Source: Cyrtodaria siliqua (lineage: Eukaryota; Mollusca; Bivalvia; Adapedonta; Hiatellidae). From it: a DNA stretch of 64,000 nucleotides. Numbering within the stretch: position 1 is the stretch's first letter; each line of letters starts with the position of its first letter. Location: assembly GCA_037043455.1 (NCBI GenBank), contig JAWPHD010005112.1, forward strand, positions 106,527 through 170,526, given 5' to 3'. Positions 47,878-58,374 of the stretch are shown here, piece by piece. The translations under genes and the position numbers were made by a program. The notes beneath the pieces are model-generated. The model did no database searches. It had not been told where the DNA came from and saw nothing but the letters and a program-made list of their open reading frames with translations.

Positions 47878-48485
47878 ATTGGGAAGGCACCAACGGACAA
47901 ACAAATAAGAAAATATTATCATTTATTAAATTGTATGGCAAATATTGGGCGTGGCTCCAAATAGCGGGCTGCCGGCACCACATACATATTAAATGGCAGC
48001 CCTAAACACCTATAACAAAAGAGGGCATGGCCCATAAGCCTGATACCCTTAAAGAATCCCCAAATTGGCTTAAACAAGAGATGAAGCCCCAAAAGCCTCA
48101 AACAAAAGCAGTCATGACCCAACAGCCGTATACCCTTAGTGAAGCCTCAAAGGGCTTTAATAAATTGTTTATTCAAAACTCTAATGCTAATGTAAAATGT
48201 TTCTTCATTTAATCACTTGAACGTTATTTCTTTTGTAATGTTTACAATAATGTGCACTTCCGAACTAGGCATGATGCACCAACAATAAGCCCCAAAAGGC
48301 TTTAATGGTCATGCTGTAATCCCGACCCTGAGGAACAGTGGTCAGTATTACATTGAATTTACTAATTATAACATTGCTAATTGTCATTAAATTTGATTTC
48401 ACTAAATTGAAGGATTCGCTGGTGCACGACCAACAACAAGTCCCAAAGGCTTAATATTTCATGTTGTAATCCTCACCCTGGGAAG
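47878..48485 (+). repeat. Long-period tandem repeat, unit copy 1
   Basis: GGGAAGGCACCAACGGACAA, ATTGTATGGCAAATATTGGG, GCATGGCCCATAAGCCTGAT, AGATGAAGCCCCAAAAG and CATGATGCACCAACAATAAG occur in this order, and again at 49100-49905. Confidence 0.8.
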
Positions 48486-48534
48486 CAGTGGTCAAGTTTA
48501 CATTGAAATTTACTAAGTCCGAAATTGTTAATTT

Positions 48535-48720
48535 TCGGCCTATCTTCTGGGGCCGCACCGATCTCATAGTATATCGTTCCGCTTCTGGAGCCGCACCGAT
48601 TATCGATCTTCTGGTACATCATTCTCCTGTCAACTCAGCGCCGACACCGTTCAACAGGTATATCGTTCTGCTTCTGGATCTGCACCGATTACTGAGCCTC
48701 CGGTTTATCGTTGTGTTTTC
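48535..48720 (+). repeat. Minisatellite of CCGCACCGAT/TATCGTTCNGCTTCTGG units
   Basis: GCACCGAT is followed by TATCGTTC(C/T)GCTTCTGGA three times with variants. The 121-codon ORF across it has no recognisable domain. Confidence 0.65.
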
Positions 48721-49099
48721 GAATCCACGCTTGTTTTGTAACATGGACGTTCCTGAAATGATATGCGAAAACAGCAGTATTTTTGTCTTAACGGAGAATT
48801 TACAATTGTGGCCAACAACAAAAACGAAACGGATGGAATGTGTTGAATTGTAGTGGATCAACTGATTTAACGAGAATGACAAAAATCAACTCACTAAAAA
48901 AGAAAAGTTGAGGTGGGTGGGGAATAATCAGTTTTATACTCAAATGAAAAAGTACCTGACCTCATGTGTCCTTCAGCAGGATAAAAGGAAGTAGATAGAC
49001 AGCGCGTGCGCAATTAAACGGAAATACCATAGAAGATCTAGCTTACGAAACATTTGGTTCCTCCCACTAAGTATGGCTATAACTATTAATAACCCTTAT

Positions 49100-49905
49100 T
49101 ACTGGGAAGGCACCAATGGACAAACACAAAAGAAAACATTATCATTTATTAAATTGTATGGCAAATATTGGGCGCGGCTCCAAATAGCGGACTGCCGGCA
49201 ACACATACATATTAAATGGCAACCCTAAACATGTATAACAAAAGATTGCATGGCCGATAATCCTGATACCCTTACAGAAGCCCCAAATAGGCTTAAACAA
49301 GAGATGAAACCCCAAAATGCTCAAACAAAAGCGGGCATGACCCAACAGCCGTATACCTTTAGTGAAGCCTCAAAAGGCTTTAATAAATTGTTTATTCAAA
49401 CTCTAATGCTAATGTAAAATGTGTCTTCATTGAATCACTTGAACGTTATTTGTTTGTAATGTTTACAATAATGTACATGACCGCACTAGCCCTAAACATG
49501 TATAACAAAAGAGGGCATGGCCCATAAGCCTGATACACTTACTGAAGCCCCAAATAGGCTTAAACAAGAGATGAAGCCCCAAAAGGCTCAAGTCCCAACA
49601 GCCGTATACCTTTAGTGAAGCCTCAAAGGGCTTTAATACATTGTTTATTCAAAACACTAATGCTAATGTAAAATGTGTCTTCATTTAATCACTTCAACGT
49701 TATTTGTTTTGTAATGTGTTCAATAATGTGCACGACAGAACTAGGCATGATGCACCAACAATAAGCCCCAAAAGGCTTTAATTGTCATGCTGTAATCCCA
49801 ACCCTGGGAAACTGTGGTCAGTATTACATTGAAATTTACTTATAACATTGCTAATCGTCATTAAATTTGATTTCACTGAATTGAAGCATTCGCTGACGGC
49901 CATAT
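49100..49905 (+). repeat. Long-period tandem repeat, unit copies 2 and 3
   Basis: Copy 2 (49100-49490) repeats the whole left part of copy 1 about 1,220 bp downstream. Copy 3 (49491-49905) restarts at CTAAACATGTATAACAAAAG with a deletion and keeps AAGCCCCAAAAGGCTTTAAT and CATGCTGTAATCCCAACCCT. Confidence 0.8.
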
Positions 49906-50029
49906 GACAGCGATCAAAGGAAATTTTGATACTGCCACAGCCAAAAGAAAATGATGTTGGCAAAAGCGAATCCCTCACTGCCAAAGAAAAGAGGATATGT
50001 CATTGTATGAATATGTAACTTGCGTTTTT

Positions 50030-50225
50030 TACTGGTCCTTAGGGACCAACGAGCCCAATTTGGGTGGCTTTGAAGTAGAATACCGCTTAAGCCGGTGCTA
50101 GGGGGCGTGAGAAGTGTTGCTTCTTTCATTACTTCTCATGAACAGACTCAATAAAACCGAGTCTGCTGCTTTATTTTCTTAATTGTGTTTGATGCTCTCA
50201 AAGGATCAGCTTTATCAGTGTTTAT
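50030..50225 (+). repeat. Family D copy, best preserved
   Basis: TACTGGTCCTTAGGGACCA (hairpin GGTCC/GGACC), AGCCCAATTTGGGTGG (hairpin CCCAA/TTGGG), AAGTAGAATACCGCTTAAGC, then hairpin TGAGAAGT/ACTTCTCA, CATGAA, hairpin CAGACTC/GAGTCTG with AATAAAACC in the loop, and the 3' end GGATCAGCTTTATCAGTGTT. Confidence 0.8.
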
Positions 50226-50690
50226 TGCATACAGTACCTTAATATTTAAAACCCAGTCTGGTTTCTTTCCTGGTCACTCAACAGTTTTCCAACTAATTGA
50301 TATGCATTATCAAATATGCAAAGCGATTGACGAAAACAAATTTGCATGTGACTGTTGTATAGTATTTGTTGACATATCAAAAGCTTTCGATCGTTTTCGA
50401 TCGATTTTTAAACTGCGACAACATGGCATCTCAGGCACCCTTATTCATTGAATAAATAATTATATAACTGATCGTAAACAATGAGTTTTCGTCGGTTCTT
50501 CTTTTTCTGAAATAAAAACTCGATATTCCGGCGTACTCCAAGGCTCCGTTCTAGTTGATATAAACGGCTCAGCCGATTCATTGCTTACTACGGCAAGACT
50601 ATTTGATGATGACGGTTCTACTGAGGAGATGACTAATGGCGTGATTGAAATTATTTTAATCACTTTCTGATTCATGTCTGATTATTATTT
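50226..50690 (+). pseudogene. Fragment of a second LINE reverse transcriptase (CR1/Jockey-like)
   Basis: Reads TQSGFFPGHSTVFQLIDMH, then IVFVDISKAFDR (motif A with its Asp), FKLRQHGISGTL, after a stop (TGA at 50480) GVLQGSVL, and then directly ADSLLTTARLFDDDGS. Normally PLLFLIYIND stands between QGSVLG and the DD box, so about 8-10 codons are deleted. The motif C position reads FDDD. It abuts the D element on the left and is unrelated to the RNase H-bearing LINE at 1-3403. Confidence 0.85.
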
Positions 50691-50738
50691 TATGTTACAT
50701 TTACTCTTAAGTTTGTATTTGTATTGTATTCAATGTAT

Positions 50739-51019
50739 TGATTGAATTGATTGAATTGATTGAATTGAATTTTATAGTCCCACCAACAGCTAAGGTCATA
50801 TGGCGACTTTCCAGCTTCCACTGTTGGAGGAAGACCCCAGGTGCCCCTCCGGGCAATTTTCGTGCACGGCGTACCTGGGTAGAACCACCGACGTTCCGCA
50901 AGCCAGCTGGATAGCTTCCTCACATACAGATTCCTAGGCCCCTGAGGGATCGAACCTACAGCGGTGAGGGGCAAGTGATTTCAAGTCAGAGACGTTAACC
51001 ACTCGGCCACGGACGCCCC
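50739..51019 (-). mobile_element. Full-length tRNA-derived SINE with 13-bp target duplication
   Basis: On the minus strand it starts GGGGCGTCCGTGGCCGAGTG (A box TGGCCGAGTGG), has the B box GGTTCGATCCC about 50 bp later, a body with GTGGTTCTACCCAGG, and a tail of ATTGAATTG-type repeats (TTCAATCAA on the minus strand) with no poly(A). The head resembles a Ser/Leu-type tRNA. GTATTCAATGTAT flanks it exactly on both sides (50726-50738 and 51020-51032), so the insertion is fairly young. Related tRNA-SINEs are abundant in molluscs. Confidence 0.93.
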
Positions 51020-51032
51020 GTATTCAATGTAT

Positions 51033-51876
51033 AATAATAGGATTAACGACAGGATGTTCGAACAAAGTTTATTGACATTTTGACTAAATGCACAGTGTGC
51101 GACGGACCAATCAGACTGGTGGATTGAAAGACCAATCAAATGTAAGCTTTTTAGTTCTTCAACGTTTTTGACGTTATATTTAATAAGAAAGACATGATCA
51201 AATGTAGATAATAGCTTACTTACCTGATTATTAAAATTCCATTTGAATATGTTTATCCGTTAACAAAACAACGCCAGATATATCCGTTCCTCTCACAAAT
51301 TGGCATATAGTCCAAGTCTAACTGAATAAGCCAATTTATAAAATTCAAATAATCTAAACACACCTATGATCAGTTATAAAGAGTTATCTGCACATTTAAA
51401 GTTGAGCTCTTTATAACAAGTGAAGAATTGTACATGTTAGGACATGTATTGTGCTTAGTTTCTGACTTAACTTCGGATTAAACAGTCGCATATAAACGGT
51501 TTATATGGGAACTGGTGAGATTATTGATCTAAAGGATTAAACTACTGAGTAGCGGATATATTGTTAACAAAAGTACAGTACATTATAGCCATATGTTAAC
51601 ATTCAAAAGGATTAAATTCAAAAGTACAGTACATTATAGGAATATGTTCAACGAGTCATAACGAGTCATAACATCTTTATGATTAGAGTTTTTAGAGTTT
51701 TAAAAGATCTACGTATTTTTTATGATTTTCAGTAAAGCAGAATTAAAAAACTGCTAATTAATGTTTTACATAGTTCTTATTGTAATACATAGCATATAAA
51801 AATCGACATTTATAACAACCGTATAAGGACTGTAATTTTAACACACTAACAACAACTACAGCTTGTGAAATAAAAT
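51033..51876. other. Non-coding stretch
   Basis: No gene. A short duplication of AAAAGTACAGTACATTATAG occurs at about 51569 and 51619. Confidence 0.5.
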
Positions 51877-51879
51877 ATG

Positions 51880-52430
51880 TTTAAACCGACTACAGCACTA
51901 TCAAACCCAACAACAACAGCACAAACCAACACCACCACCAACAATAACACCGCCACCACCACAAACAACAACAACAACAACAACACCCAAACTACAAATA
52001 ACAATACTAACACCAGCAACAACAACAATAATAACAACAACAACAAACACTACCACCACCACCACCACCACCTCGACTACCACAACCACCACCATCATCG
52101 ACCCACCAATACCACCATCACCATCAAAACCACCACCACCAACAACAACACCACCATACACACACTACAACCACCCATCACCACCAACAGTAGCAATACT
52201 ACTACCTCCAATAACAACAACAACTAAACCATCATCAAACACTACCACCTCCACCTCCACCACCACCATCCCCTCAACATCACCACCACCAACAACAAAA
52301 ACACCAACAATAATCTCATCACCACCAACAACACCACCACCACAACACCATCAACAATAATACTACCACCACCAACAACAACTAACCACAACACGACCAA
52401 CAACAGCATCAGCAACAAAATCAAAACTAT
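51880..52430 (+). repeat. AAC/ACC low-complexity tract (left half of a mirrored region)
   Basis: Almost only A and C on the + strand. The right part (52300-52430) is an imperfect reverse complement of 52450-52620, for example ACTACCACCACCAACAACAA opposite TTGTTGTTGGTGGTGGTAGT. Long Asn/Thr/His ORFs are composition artefacts. Confidence 0.9.
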
Positions 52431-52440
52431 AACATGCTAT

Positions 52441-53055
52441 TTCATTTATGAAATATTAAGTCTGTTGTTATTTTGTTGGTGTTGTTGGTGATGTTGTTGT
52501 TGATCGTGCTGTGGTTAGTTGTTGTTGGTGGTGGTAGTATTGTTGTTGATTGTGTTGATGAAGTTATGGTGGTGTTGGTGTTTGTGGTGGTGATGAGATT
52601 GTTGTTAGTGTTGTTGTTATTGTTGTTGGTTGTGGTGGTGGTGGTGGTGGTGGTGGAGGTGGTGGTGGTGGTGGTAGAGTTTGTTGTTGGTGGTGTTGTT
52701 GTTATTTTTGGTGGTGGTGGTAGTATTACTGTTGTTGGTGGTAATGAGTGGTTTTTTTTGTGTATGGTGGTGGTGTTGTTTTTGGTGGTGGTAGAGGTGG
52801 TAGTGGTGGTGGAGGTGGTGGTGTTAGTGTTTGTTTGGTGGTGGTGGTAGTGGTGGTGGTAGTGTTTGTTGTTGGTGGTGTTGTTGTTATTTTTGATGGT
52901 GGAGGTACTATTACTGTTGTTGGTGGTAATGAGTGGTGGTGTATGTGTATGGTGGTGTTGTTGTTGGTGGTGGTGGTATTGGTGGTAGTGGTGGTGGTGT
53001 TGGTGGTGTTATTGTTGGCGGTATTATTGTTGGTGGTGTTAGTGATGTTGTTATG
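52441..53055 (+). repeat. GTT/GGT low-complexity tract (right half of a mirrored region)
   Basis: Almost only G and T on the + strand. It contains a duplicated block of about 175 bp (TTGGTGGTGTTGTTGTTATT at 52686 and 52872, each followed by GTTGGTGGTAATGAGTGG). Val/Gly ORFs are artefacts. Confidence 0.9.
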
Positions 53056-53635
53056 AACACACTCAATTTACAATTTAATACAAACAGGTATATAATACAC
53101 CGTCGGAAAATCACAAGGAGTAGACCGAATGTATAAACCAGTTCGCGAACTCTGTGTTATACATCTACATTTTAGGTAAAGTGCTAATTGACTAGACAAA
53201 TCACAGAGCTGACTTGTTTCATCCTTTAATAACACACACAAGCTGAGTTTTTCTATCAACATGTATATTGTTTATTGTATATATATATATCGCCTTACTA
53301 AAATAGAATATTATACATATTAACATATCAATAAAACACTAATTACAAATGGTGAAGATCACCAGAGATAACTCAGAAAATCCATATTAGATTTAAATAT
53401 ACACGTGATTAGTAGCACAACTCCTTAATACGGCCTACACAATCTCATGACTGTTCGTTTACTCTATGTTATCTAAATCGCAACATTATGCAGTTGGATA
53501 GTTGATTGCTCCTTATCAACAGCTCTGATACAATCGCGACTGAATATACAATTATTATAGTAATTACTAAAAACGTTGGATTTTAGATACACTGTACATA
53601 TATTTCAAAACATGCACGACTGAAGGGAGCACAAT

Positions 53636-53702
53636 ATGGATCAATTTATTGGAGTTGTTTTTTTACCTTTTTTAGCTGGCCATGTCACTGGCATTACAAA
53701 TT
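53636..53702 (+). CDS. Exon 1 of a second, paralogous LDLa-TM-like gene
   Basis: ATG at 53636 (ACAATATGG) opens 22 codons reading MDQFIGVVFLPFLAGHVTG then ITN, ending at 53702 in phase 1 at the donor AATT|GTAAGTAT. Length, phase and the frame MD-F-GV--L--LAG-V-GIT match exon 1 at 13116-13182, and the open frame has survived amino acid change (Pro in the hydrophobic core, Ala to Thr near the cleavage site). The Pro in the core could weaken the signal peptide. I see no LDLa exon between here and 64000. With a 17.5-kb intron in the first copy, the partner exon would lie outside the window; or this is a 5' remnant only. Confidence 0.6.
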
Positions 53703-54789
53703 GTAAGTATAGTTAGATATAATACTGGTTCAACAATACTTTAAATAGTAGTACGAAGCGCTACCAATGTGTTTTTGTGTTCGTATCATATGTACAACAT
53801 TTCAAAACTGAAATATACCCACTATATTTAAAAGGTTCAAATGTCACGTTATTAAAACGTTAAAAAAGTCATATACTGATGAAGTCATTATACATGTAAC
53901 ATCTGATAGAACCATTTTCACATTCATACTATGTTAATTACGCATTTAACTAGAAACTATGCATGTGGAGTAGTAGCGACTTTAAGGATAGAGTGGAGGT
54001 GGTATCAAGGGTTCGGACTCACCACGACGACCCTACCGTTCAAAAGAGATTTAAACAAAAAGAAAGAAAACAAAAGTTGATGTCAAGTATCCTGTCGGTG
54101 GATGCATTGCTACAGATTCATATGATAACTTATCGACGAATCTGGAATAATCATAATGCGTACACAAACAGTAACTGTGTATATATGTTGATATCATCAC
54201 TGCCATACACACATTCATTTGATTCACGGACCGTTATCCGTCAATTTATTTCAAACAAGTTGATTCTAATTCTATTTTCTTACACCCCAACTAGCTAAAT
54301 TACTAAACAACTCCAACAGGAAAACACACATTCCTCATTAAACCTCCAGTTACATCGAGATTAAAAATATATATTGAATTGATCTCGAAAGATCTCAATC
54401 TCAGATGTACACAACTACTTAACTATTTTTAAAGTAAATGTTATAGCAGATGGACGCCTTGTATTGCCAGATGAGAATCAATGAGAAGGAAGAATTACAA
54501 TGATATTAGTTTAGCTTTAGTCTGTTTCGACGAGTGTGACCAAACCCAGTTCGTTGTTTAGTTGAAGTTTGGTACGATAGCGATGGTTCCTTAATCTACA
54601 CAATGACACATGTTTAATCATATGTGTGCATGACATTTTATGTAATTTCTCTACATACGAGTATATAGCGTTGTAATTGTTAAAATAATGTCGACCGTAC
54701 AGGGGTACTGCCTTAAACTGTCCATAATTGATATCAATATGAGTATTTTAAAGGAAAAATTAAAGCGGAATGAAAGGAATTTTGTTTAA

Positions 54790-55190
54790 TGACTCTTCAG
54801 CACCTTATGTGTTATTATTACCTGATCTCCTATATAAATGCTATATCGTCATTTCTTGCTAATTCACTAAGGAAAAGACTGTTCCCGGTGAAAACGAACT
54901 GTTACCGGGCTTTAGTTTCGACTGTTTCCCTCACGTGCTGGAATTTCGTTTGCGTGACGTCATGTTGCTTTTTTCACCATAGGTTCCCATTATAGAACAA
55001 TTTTTCATTTTCACTGTTTCGTACAATAACATTAATCAGGTAATAAAACAGTTATCACATGTGTGTTTGGGGAACAGTCAAAACGGTTTTCCCTTGGTGT
55101 CGGGGGATGTCAGTGTTCACACTGCCATCCCCTCCACCTCCTGAAAACAGTTTTGACTGTTCCCCAAACACACCTGTGATAACTGTATAC
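54790..55190. repeat. Insertion in duplication copy 2, with a 143-bp palindrome
   Basis: ACAGTTATCACATGTGTGTT...GGGGAACAGTCAAAAC at 55044 mirrors GTTTTGACTGTTCCCC...ACACCTGTGATAACTGT ending 55186, with an inner GGGGATG/CATCCCC stem. Copy 1 lacks it. A related CTGTTCCC/GGGAAACAGTC pair lies just upstream (54875-54930). Confidence 0.75.
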
Positions 55191-55269
55191 TAATACAAGG
55201 CCAGAGAGAAGAGAGTGATACATAGAAACGGGGAACCTACCTTTATCTTAATAAGTATATACTAATATG

Positions 55270-55475
55270 TTTTTTTGAATTTCTCGAAGGATGGGTACCA
55301 CCCAGTTTACGTCACCAATGAGAGTGAGGAAGTGTCGATTCTTACGGATGGCGAGAGGTGTACAGTACTGGTTCTACCCAGGAAAAGTGAATGGTCTGCC
55401 TCCACCACAAAAAATCGACCGTCATATATAACCTTGCATCTGTTGAAAATGACGTAAAACACCATACAAACAAAC
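55270..55475 (+). mobile_element. SINE fragment (head missing) sharing its 3' end with the LINE at 1-3403
   Basis: GAGTGAGGAAGTGTCGAT, TGTACAGTACTGGTTCTACC, TGCCTCCACCACAAAAAATC and the end ATGACGTAAAACACCAT + ACAAACAAAC match 63245-63425. Copy 1 of the duplication has an empty site here. The last bases ACGTAAAACACCAT resemble the LINE 3' end at 3370-3384. Confidence 0.8.
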
Positions 55476-55730
55476 CATGAGATGTACGCGTAAACCTGTG
55501 TATTAATAGGGAAAGTGTCTTGCCCAGTAACACACCGACGAAACTCAGTGGCGCCGGTGAGACTTCAAGCAGTGTTTCTACAGGCTGTATACACCAAAGG
55601 AGATTGACTGCGTTGACATATATACAACTAAAATGTTAAGACTTCGTTATTTCAGTCAAAATGTTATATCCAAGAAGCTAACAGTCATTCATTTCTAGCA
55701 ACATTGGCTGAATATTAAGTTCATGTATAT

Positions 55731-55871
55731 ATAAATACTGAAAAGGGGGTCCCTTGGAAGCAACAAACACAAGCAAGAGATACAAGTAGCAGACTCGGTT
55801 GTATTGAGTCTGTTCATGAGAGGTAATGTGAAGTGAAACACCGTTCACGCCTCCTAGCACCGGCTTAAGCG

Positions 55872-55876
<5 letters not shown>
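55731..55876 (-). repeat. Family D copy, minus strand
   Basis: AAATACTGAAAAGGGGGTCC, AGCAACAAACACAAGCAAGA, stem arms CAGACTC/GAGTCTG, CATGAGAGGTAATG and AGCACCGGCTTAAGC. It ends in a CT microsatellite where the family would continue. Confidence 0.85.

Positions 55877-55908
<32 letters not shown>
55877..55908 (+). repeat. (CT)16 microsatellite
   Basis: Uninterrupted CT repeats. Confidence 0.95.
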
Positions 55909-56039
55909 CTGGTGTGTATGTGTGCTCGTGCATTACTATCTGACTGAGGACCTCCGTATGAAAACACACCAACCGTCCGAGGACTTCTCAAACGTCCGAG
56001 GACTTTTTACGGGTCCTCGGAAGAAAACTAGTTTTGATT

Positions 56040-56236
56040 AGTTAAAAATCGTTGTAGGTATCACGTGACCAATTTTCGGGTAAGACCTCGTTTGATAGGC
56101 GAAATGAGAAGTGTGTGTAGAGGGTGAACACAGTTTACGCTTTCCGATAAACACACATTATTTCGGACTTCCGGTTTTAGAGAAGAAGTTTGTGTCGAGG
56201 TCATTTCCACTGAGGTGCCATTTCCGACGAGGTAGG
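56040..56236 (+). promoter_or_regulatory. Possible promoter and non-coding first exon
   Basis: ATCACGTGACC (E-box) at 56059 and GACTTCCGGTTTTAG (ETS/GABP-type ACTTCCGG) at 56165 precede a donor-like GACGAG|GTAGGT at 56231. The block is less AT-rich than its surroundings. Which gene it would serve is unknown; the exon candidate at 58493 lies downstream on the same strand. Confidence 0.3.
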
Positions 56237-56254
56237 TTTCCATTAAAAGTCGTT

Positions 56255-56600
56255 TAAACAGTAGTTTTGAATAAATGATAGGATATATAATGCAGTATGT
56301 GTTTTAATAAAACAAGAATTACAGTATAGATCTAGATTGATCATTACATTTTAAATGCCAAGTGAATTGTGGGAGGGGTATTGAATTTAAAATACAGGAA
56401 ATGTTTGAACTCTGAGTTTTAGACAGCAGTTTTGAGTATACGATAGGATATTTGTTTTGAATAAACTAGAATAACAGTATAGATTGATCTTTGAATTCAA
56501 AATGTAAATGCAAAGTAAATTTTAGCTCGAAATTGTGGAAGGAGTATTGAATTTGAAACACAGAAAATGCTTGAACTCTCGGTTCAGAGAGAACTTGGAA
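56255..56600 (+). repeat. Tandem duplication, unit about 180 bp, two copies
   Basis: AGTAGTTTTGAATAAATGATAGGATAT...GAATTGTGGGAGGGGTATTGAATTTAAAATACAGGAAATG appears again from 56430 as CAGCAGTTTTGAGTATACGATAGGATAT...GTATTGAATTTGAAACACAGAAAATG. Confidence 0.8.
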
Positions 56601-57244
56601 GAATTTTGACATTTTCAGTTCAGATGCCGAGATGTTTATGAATTTATATGTGTGGATGAATTACGTGGTGTTTACTTTATTACAAATATATTGACAATTT
56701 CAAGCCAATTTTCAAATTTTGATTGAACACAATGTAAGCCTTCAAACTTGAGTAGCAGAAGAATTTATTTCCTCAAAATTAATGACGATATACTCTGAGT
56801 ACAACTAACGTTATACATATAATAATTTAATAAATAATAATAGTTCGGTAACTAACGCAATTGAACCTGCACTTATCTGCTCAAGGAACCTCATTGGTAG
56901 AGCAATTTAAGGTACCTAAATCCATGGTCGGGAAACAAGAATTGTGACATTTAAGCACAAATGATACTCACGGTTTGCACTGCAAATGACAGCCATTTCT
57001 GATATGAAAAAAATCCGGAAAACATGGAAATGATGTATGAATCGATCTGGAATTACTTCTATCATATAAGCGCATTAAAATGCTGTTTTTAGCGATACAT
57101 TTACTTTCTCTCACGTTTAAATTGTTGAGATCATTCGGGAAGTTTGGTTAAGTTAAGCATTGAAAGAAATCGCGAATGCCAACAATTGGGTAGCAAAAAT
57201 CGTATATTATTGTCGGTTATTTGAATAGTTTAGTTTATTTCATT
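56601..57244. other. Non-coding stretch
   Basis: No recognised feature. Confidence 0.5.
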
Positions 57245-57762
57245 CAGGACTGTTATTCATTCGATCTTTGGAGATCGCTGAGCCCAATACTTATATTTAG
57301 TTATCGGTGGTACATTTTCAATATCATTTGTTTTCTTACTTAATTTTCGATTCGGTTGTTCCACTACTCCGGCCGATAGAAGGCTCTGGGTATTGTTTAA
57401 CCACTCATAGGATATGCTGTCTGCTTTTTACTTGTCTTTTGGCTGTTACTTGTGATATACAGGCTTCATAACCGCTGCTCCCAACTAAATTCCATTTTGT
57501 TTATTTTGCTCTTCGGGGCATAGTATTTTGTTAGATATTGGGACCATACACCACTGTACATGGGGGAGGAAAATCTCTATGTTCACAGCCTATGCATGCC
57601 ATCTTCGGGATGGTTAAAATTATGTACTGATTTTATGAATATTGAGTTCTGCTCAACCCGGGGCTAGAAGGCATAAATCAAACCGAGACTGCAATATTCT
57701 GTATGTGTCGTGTTCGGCCGTTTCCAAAGGTCGATTATCATACATCATACTCTTTTATTATA
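57245..57762 (+). repeat. Family A copy, nearly full length
   Basis: Matches 9575-10105 from GATCTTTGGAGATCGCTGAG through TGATATACAGGCTTCATAAC, GGGACCATACACCACTG, GCCATCTTCGGGATGG, CTCAACCCGGGGCTAG and GAGACTGCAATATTC. The hairpin region is internally deleted (GAAGGCATAAATCAAACCGA), removing the first hairpin and the 5' arm of the second. Confidence 0.8.
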
Positions 57763-58282
57763 AATTTACGAGTGGCATCAACTAGAAAACAAGCACTATT
57801 ATGATATCACGTTGGCTGTTGTAAATCTATACCATTTATTTCTTCGAAAACAAATCATATCAGTGATTCATTTTAATGTTCCCCAAGGAAACCCGTGGAA
57901 TATAGCTTCGGCGCTGTCCATGGATACGTCTGTCCGTTCGTAAGTTACTATCTTTGTGCGTGTCTTTCGCATGTATGGATGGATTTTAAACGGACACACA
58001 ATCTGGACGTTTTTAGCAAACATTAAAGGAACACACGGCAATCTTGAAGTGTTTTGAATGGGTGTTACGATTTATATATCCAGTATCTTTTTTACTTTGA
58101 CCCTTGTAACGTTTAAATAAATCAAATTTAAGTATTCACTATTACATCTTATCAGAGTTCCAGATAAGTTGAGTATTTGCGTCAATAAAATGGTAGAAAA
58201 AGCAATATAAATACAAAACCATGCGTATCATAACGCAAAATAAATGTTTGATACGCAATTCCTCGCAAACTGCTTGCATATT
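57763..58282. other. Non-coding stretch
   Basis: No recognised feature. Confidence 0.5.
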
Positions 58283-58374
58283 TGGAATTTTTCATTTCTA
58301 ATCGATCGCATATTGGCTCAGAGTTCTCACAATATCTCTAAACAAAATCAAATATAGGTAAAATACCGAAACTG

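Larger units (their letters stand above)
53308..55810 (+). repeat. Segmental duplication, copy 2
   Basis: Collinear with 12786-17530 (see there), starting at TATTATACATATTAACAT and ending within a shared D element. It contains a paralogous signal-peptide exon and lacks the 0.9-kb and 2-kb segments present in copy 1. Confidence 0.85.

Noticed and set aside
48488..48853. 121-codon ORF
   Set aside because: Crosses a CCGCACCGAT minisatellite; no domain or conservation seen.
50030..50225. Hammerhead-type ribozyme in the D hairpin core
   Set aside because: The conserved CTGANGA and GAAA boxes of hammerheads are not present near the stems.
51877..53136. Overlapping ORFs rich in Asn/Thr/His or Val/Gly/Leu
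   Set aside because: They follow from the AAC/ACC and GTT/GGT repeats and exist in several frames at once.
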